A stretch of DNA of 64,000 nucleotides. Source: Salibaculum sp035270045. Its GTDB lineage: Bacteria > Pseudomonadota > Alphaproteobacteria > Rhodobacterales > Rhodobacteraceae. Within the stretch, counting starts at the first letter, position 1, and each line of letters opens with the position of its first letter. The DNA lies in the NCBI RefSeq assembly GCF_035270045.1, contig NZ_DATFIP010000054.1, positions 4,944-68,943 of the forward strand. The letters run 5' to 3'. A program made the position numbers and the translations under genes. The notes under the pieces were generated by a model, which did not search any database, was not told the origin of the DNA, and saw only the letters and a list, made by a program, of their open reading frames with translations. Shown in pieces: positions 60,255-64,000 of the stretch.

Positions 60255-61805
60255 TCATCGCGGAAGGGGGCCGGGGTCCGGCGGCGACGCGCGGCAGACG
60301 CGGTTCCGGCCGGCCTCCTTCGCACGGTAGAGCGCATCGTCAGCAGCCTTGAGCACCGCGTTCGGCGTGGCCCCGCCGCCGCCCGCGTAGACAACCACCC
60401 CGGCCGAGACTGTCACCTTGGGCAGCAGCGCGTGGGCGCTGCGGATCTGCTGCGCTGCGATCTGCTCGCGCATGGCCTCGGCGGCGGCCTCGGTCCGGTC
60501 CAGGTCGGCACCGGGCAGGCAGACGGCGAATTCCTCGCCGCCCATGCGACAACAGATGGCGGACGGATCGAAAACGGCATGCAACTGTTCGCAGATCGCC
60601 CGCAGCACATTGTCACCGGCATCGTGGCCGTGATTGTCGTTGAACGACTTGAACCTGTCCGCATCGAAGGAAATCAGCCCGAATCCCGGTCCGCCCCCAT
60701 CGGCAACGCCGATCTCGCGGCGCAGCGCATCCATGAAGTAGCGCCGGTTGTAGAGCCCCGTCAGCGGGTCGCGGATGGATTGGTCGTGCAACTCGTCACG
60801 TAGCTTGACGTTGGCAATTGCCATCGAGATGTGTTCGGCGCAGCGGATCGCGAAATCGCCTGCCTGGCACACCGTGGCAGCGGCCGCGGCGCCGGTATCG
60901 GACGCCGGGTCGAAGCGGATGTGCAGCAGGCCGACCGTGTCGCCATGGGCGATGATCGGCACGCAGAGGTATTCATGGACGGCCACCCCGTGCTCGTGGT
61001 CCTCCACATGGTCGCAAGTGAAACACAGCCCCTCGGCCCGGTATTCATAGGCCCGGCCACGGCGCAGCGCCCAGCAGCTGTCTGCGGCGATGCTCCGGTG
61101 CAGATCGCGGGTGTTCCAGTTGCAGGTGCCCACCAGCCCGTCGCGCGAATTGGAAAAAAGGTAGAGTTCCCCCTTTGACCCGGGCAGCAACCGTTCCATG
61201 AAGCGCATGACGATGCGGTAAAGCTCGTCCAGCGACTTGCACGATTGCAACCACTCGTCCAGTTCTGCCAGTCGCCGGGCCTCGGTCTGGCGGGCGCGTT
61301 CCTGTTCAAGGACATCCTGCGCCTTCTGCCGGGCGGCCTCGGCGGCGCGCTTGGCGCGCTCCAGTTCCTCGGCGGCGGCGCGTTCCCGCGTCACATCGGT
61401 GAAGGTGACCACGTAGCCGCCACCGCGGGCCGGGCGCGCGTTGGTCAGCACCACCCGGCCCGAGGGCAGGACGCGATCGAAGGAATAGGCCTGATGCGCC
61501 TTTATACGGGCCGCCGATGCCTCGCGATCGTCGCTCGACATCTCGCCCCGTGCCACGGCGCGGTCGCGGAATGCCGCGCGCGTGGTGCCGATGGCCAGGT
61601 CTTCGCCGTCCAGCTCCAGCACCTCGAATATCCGGGTGTTGTGCAGCTCGCAGGTGCCATCGGCGGTCCAGACGAGGATGCCCTGCTCCATGATGTTCAT
61701 GATCTGCTCGACCAGGGCGATCTCGTCGGGCCGCGCGGCAACGTCGTCGTCGCCCCCGCGCCGGTGCGCTGCCGGGTCCACGGGCTTGAGGTTCTGGTGC
61801 ATCAC
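60255..61805 (-). CDS. PAS-GAF-GGDEF diguanylate cyclase
   Basis: Signalling enzyme of 516 residues. A PAS domain occupies about 25-140 (MEQGILVWTADGTCELHNTR), a helical linker about 140-195, a GAF-like domain about 195-355, and the GGDEF domain about 355-510. The active site is GGEEF in CRMGGEEFAVCLPG (about 420), which fits an active cyclase making c-di-GMP. The inhibitory RxxD site upstream of it is absent. The GAF part has a cysteine-rich motif, DSCWALRRGRAYEY then CFTCDHVEDHEH, perhaps for ligand or redox sensing. Confidence 0.88.
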   Translation of the reverse strand: MMHQNLKPVDPAAHRRGGDDDVAARPDEIALVEQIMNIMEQGILVWTADGTCELHNTRIFEVLELDGEDLAIGTTRAAFRDRAVARGEMSSDDREASAARIKAHQAYSFDRVLPSGRVVLTNARPARGGGYVVTFTDVTRERAAAEELERAKRAAEAARQKAQDVLEQERARQTEARRLAELDEWLQSCKSLDELYRIVMRFMERLLPGSKGELYLFSNSRDGLVGTCNWNTRDLHRSIAADSCWALRRGRAYEYRAEGLCFTCDHVEDHEHGVAVHEYLCVPIIAHGDTVGLLHIRFDPASDTGAAAAATVCQAGDFAIRCAEHISMAIANVKLRDELHDQSIRDPLTGLYNRRYFMDALRREIGVADGGGPGFGLISFDADRFKSFNDNHGHDAGDNVLRAICEQLHAVFDPSAICCRMGGEEFAVCLPGADLDRTEAAAEAMREQIAAQQIRSAHALLPKVTVSAGVVVYAGGGGATPNAVLKAADDALYRAKEAGRNRVCRASPPDPGPLPR

Positions 61806-61926
61806 GTCCGACGGCCCCCTGCTATCTGGTACAGGCGACAGGGTGCGCAGGACCCGTTACACCGCGCTTAATCGCGGCGAAGGATCTGCCTCGAATTTGC
61901 AACAAGGCCGCGCGATCGGCACCCGG

Positions 61927-62523
61927 TCAGGCCGTGGCGTGATCCCGCACCCCTGCATCAACGCTGGAAAGGGCCGTCGCATAGCCACCTTCTGCCATCC
62001 AGGCCGCCTCGGCCGGGCTGGTGTCGCGGCCCAGCGCGTCATTGCGGTAGGGGAAGCGCCCGAACTTGCGGATCACCTCGCGATGGGCCTTGGCATGGCG
62101 CAGGTTGGAGGCGCCCGTCTCGGGCATGCGGACCGCCATGAGCCGCACCGCGCGGTCCTGGTCGCATAGGTTTTCCGAATGAACCAGCGGCAGGTAGAAG
62201 AACTGCCGCGCCGGTTCGGCCACGCGCTTGTCCCAGCCGCGGTCAATGGCCACCTTGCTGGCCGCCCGGGCCGAACAATCGCTGGCAAAGGCGCGCGGAT
62301 CGTCGCGGAACATGTTGCGCGGGAACTGGTCGGTCAGGATGATGTAGCCGAGCGTGCCCACGGCGTTGGTCAGCCACAGGCCGCAGGCCCCCTCACGCGC
62401 CTCGTCCCAGGTGGATCGGAACCGATCGCGGATGTCGTCGTCGCGCGCCTCGTCCGCCTCGTACCAGCCCTCGGGGCCGACCTCGTCCACCCAATAGGCG
62501 ACGATCTGCTCGGGGGTGACCAT
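61927..62523 (-). CDS. DUF924 family protein
   Basis: Cytoplasmic protein of 198 residues in the DUF924 family. The diagnostic parts are YWVDEVGPEGWYEADEARDD, YIILTDQFPRNMFRDDPRAF, QFFYLPLVHSENLCDQDRAV and KFGRFPYRNDALGRDTSPAE. The fold is an all-helical repeat-like structure; no enzymatic role is established. AAAGGA at 6 nt upstream fixes the ATG at 62523 against an in-frame ATG 15 nt further up. It lies 78 nt downstream of the MFS gene on the same strand. Confidence 0.87.
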   Translation of the reverse strand: MVTPEQIVAYWVDEVGPEGWYEADEARDDDIRDRFRSTWDEAREGACGLWLTNAVGTLGYIILTDQFPRNMFRDDPRAFASDCSARAASKVAIDRGWDKRVAEPARQFFYLPLVHSENLCDQDRAVRLMAVRMPETGASNLRHAKAHREVIRKFGRFPYRNDALGRDTSPAEAAWMAEGGYATALSSVDAGVRDHATA

Positions 62524-62601
62524 GGCCTGTCCTTTCATACCGCCTGTTCCTGCCTGTCATGGAACCGTTGCAGAAAGCCCAACGCCTGGCAACGCTGGCG
62601 T

Positions 62602-63870
62602 TCATGTCTGGTCATCGGACTGTTGCTCTTCCAACTCAGTTTCGATGTAGTATTCCTGCGCGGCCTCGACGGCCACGGGCGAGCCCGCGGGCGTGACCGG
62701 TGCATAGGGGGTGACGTCATCGATGTTGAATTCACTGGGCCGTTGCAGGATCCGCAAGAGACCGTAGCCGGCCAGCCCCAGCATCAGCAGCCCGACGATG
62801 ACCCACAGGGCGAAGGCACCGAAGCGGCCCATGGTATACCCCATGAGGATCGGGCCGAAGATGGCGCCCATGCCGTTGATGAAGATGAACCCCGCCGAGG
62901 CCGAGGCCATGTCGTCGTGTTCCAGGAAGTCGTTGGCATGGGCCAGCAGCAGCGAGTAAAGCGGGTTCGCCATGCCGCCCACCAGCGCCGCGCCGACAAG
63001 CAGCACCACGTAGTTGGCACCGAAGGCCGCGGCGATCATGGCCCCCAGCCCGCCGATGCCCGCGCTGGCGATGATAAGGATGCGCCGGTCCATCCGGTCC
63101 GACAGCCAGCCGATGGGAAACTGCGCCACCAGCGACCCCGTGAAGATGACCGAAACCAGAAGCGAGATCTGCCCGGCCGCCAACCCGGCCTCGGCGCCAT
63201 AGACGGCGACCATGCCGAACATGGCCGCGAAGATGCCGCCGAGGCAGACCATGCCCACCGCCGCCAGCGGCGAGGCCGCGATCAGATCGCGCAGACGCAT
63301 CCGCCGCGTCGTTTCCGACGCCGGTGTCGGCTGGACCGAAAGCAGGATCGGCGCGAAGGCCAGCGAAACCAGCACAGAGGGGATGATGAACAGCACGAAA
63401 CCCGAGGCATCGCCCAGGCTGATCACGTATTGCGCGGTGATGATCCCGGCCATCTGCACGATCATGTAGACCGACAGCGACTGGCCGCGGGTCTCGTTCG
63501 TGGAAGCATTGTTCAGCCAGCTTTCGGCGGTGATGTAAACGCCCGAGATACACAGCCCGATGACGACCCGGCCAATCGACCAAGCCCAGACATCGACGAG
63601 GACGGGATAGAGGATCAGCACCGCCGACACGGTCGAGCCCAGCGCCGCGAAGACCCGGATATGGCCCACGCGCCGGATCAGCTCGGGGGTGATCCGCGAG
63701 CCAATCAGGAACCCCGCGAAATAACCCGACATGACGAGGGACATCTGGAACGACGAGAAATTCTCGATCCCGCCGCGAATACCCAGCAGGGTGGACTGAA
63801 GGCCGTTGCCCATCATCAGCATGTACATGCCCAGAAAGAGGGGCCAGGAGGTGCGAAGGACTGGTATCAT
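62602..63870 (-). CDS. MFS transporter (YcaD-like)
   Basis: Twelve-segment major facilitator of 422 residues. The N-terminus MIPVLRTSWPLFLGMYMLMM opens the first segment; the motif between segments 2 and 3 is GSRITPELIRRVGHIRVF and that between 8 and 9 is FPIGWLSDRMDRRILII. An acidic C-terminal tail follows (EYYIETELEEQQSDDQT). It probably exports or imports a small molecule with H+; the substrate is unknown. A long perfect inverted repeat lies in its leader at 63886-63980. Confidence 0.88.
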   Translation of the reverse strand: MIPVLRTSWPLFLGMYMLMMGNGLQSTLLGIRGGIENFSSFQMSLVMSGYFAGFLIGSRITPELIRRVGHIRVFAALGSTVSAVLILYPVLVDVWAWSIGRVVIGLCISGVYITAESWLNNASTNETRGQSLSVYMIVQMAGIITAQYVISLGDASGFVLFIIPSVLVSLAFAPILLSVQPTPASETTRRMRLRDLIAASPLAAVGMVCLGGIFAAMFGMVAVYGAEAGLAAGQISLLVSVIFTGSLVAQFPIGWLSDRMDRRILIIASAGIGGLGAMIAAAFGANYVVLLVGAALVGGMANPLYSLLLAHANDFLEHDDMASASAGFIFINGMGAIFGPILMGYTMGRFGAFALWVIVGLLMLGLAGYGLLRILQRPSEFNIDDVTPYAPVTPAGSPVAVEAAQEYYIETELEEQQSDDQT

Positions 63871-63885
63871 GTGGGCTATCCTAAG

Positions 63886-63980
63886 GGGGGCCGCCGGCCC
63901 GAGTCGGTGCTGTTCACGTCTCGACTTATCATCTCAGCGACATGACGCCACAACGGGAAACCGACGGGCCGGCGGCCCCC
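63886..63980. repeat. 16-bp perfect inverted repeat in the MFS leader
   Basis: GGGGGCCGCCGGCCCG (63886-63901) and its exact reverse complement (63965-63980) are separated by 63 nt, in the region upstream of the minus-strand MFS gene. In the RNA leader the arms would form a very stable stem closing a 63-nt loop, 15 nt before the ATG at 63870. It could control translation or act as an attenuator; the other possibility is a remnant of an insertion. Confidence 0.6.
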
Positions 63981-64000
63981 TGCCGTTCTGGTTCGTGTGG

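Overview
This window looks like chromosomal DNA of a Rhodobacteraceae (Roseobacter-group) alphaproteobacterium. The signs are high GC with strongly GC-biased third codon positions, frequent GTG starts and 4-base ATGA/GTGA overlaps, and family-typical genes: a DUF2927 lipoprotein, a MoxR/CoxE pair, a single-cysteine DksA, an LptF-LptG-LptD-SurA-PdxA-RsmA run, an edd-eda pair and oversized TRAP permeases. I found no rRNA, tRNA, CRISPR array, insertion sequence, phage gene or integrase. It is a gene-dense core region.

Layout. 1-5.3 kb: the 5' end of argS, dgt, an ErpA-type Fe-S carrier, xthA, and a SulP transporter with a two-domain Usp protein. 5.4-7 kb: an FAD monooxygenase behind a DksA-like factor. 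7.1-13.1 kb: MoxR ATPase, GNAT, DUF2927 lipoprotein, a 56-residue membrane protein, CoxE-like VWA protein, a 113-residue protein, DedA and an M48 protease. 13.1-15.5 kb: PIN protein, RlmI-like methyltransferase and a lipoprotein on the minus strand. 15.7-18.2 kb: edd-eda behind a LacI-type palindrome. 18.4-24.4 kb: glnE and neighbours, YbaK, DUF2852, RDD, Bpt. 24.5-31.5 kb: a TRAP transporter divergent from a Cache histidine kinase/NarL regulator pair. 31.5-33.9 kb: a low-complexity anchored protein, infC with a non-canonical start, and a phasin. 34.3-38 kb: an SbcD/SbcC-like pair without a zinc hook. 38.4-44.1 kb: a secreted VWA protein and partner, a TauD-like dioxygenase, a lytic transglycosylase, an antiporter and ndk. 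44.2-49 kb: ABC-F, a cobalamin-riboswitch-controlled small protein, MarC, an aspartic protease and a YflT-like stress protein. 49.1-58.6 kb: holC-pepA divergent from lptF-lptG-lptD-surA-pdxA-rsmA. 58.7-64 kb: lpdA, a diguanylate cyclase, a DUF924 protein and an MFS transporter, all on the minus strand.

The most notable signals are regulatory. A complete cobalamin riboswitch on the minus strand leads into a perfect hairpin that sequesters the Shine-Dalgarno of an uncharacterised 100-residue protein. infC has no ATG, GTG or TTG near its true N-terminus and apparently starts at ATA; its last 61 nt are duplicated downstream. Perfect palindromes lie in front of edd, the DUF2852 gene, lpdA and the MFS gene, and a candidate response-regulator site lies between the TRAP and two-component operons. 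Function calls rest on sequence motifs and family knowledge only; no database search was run.
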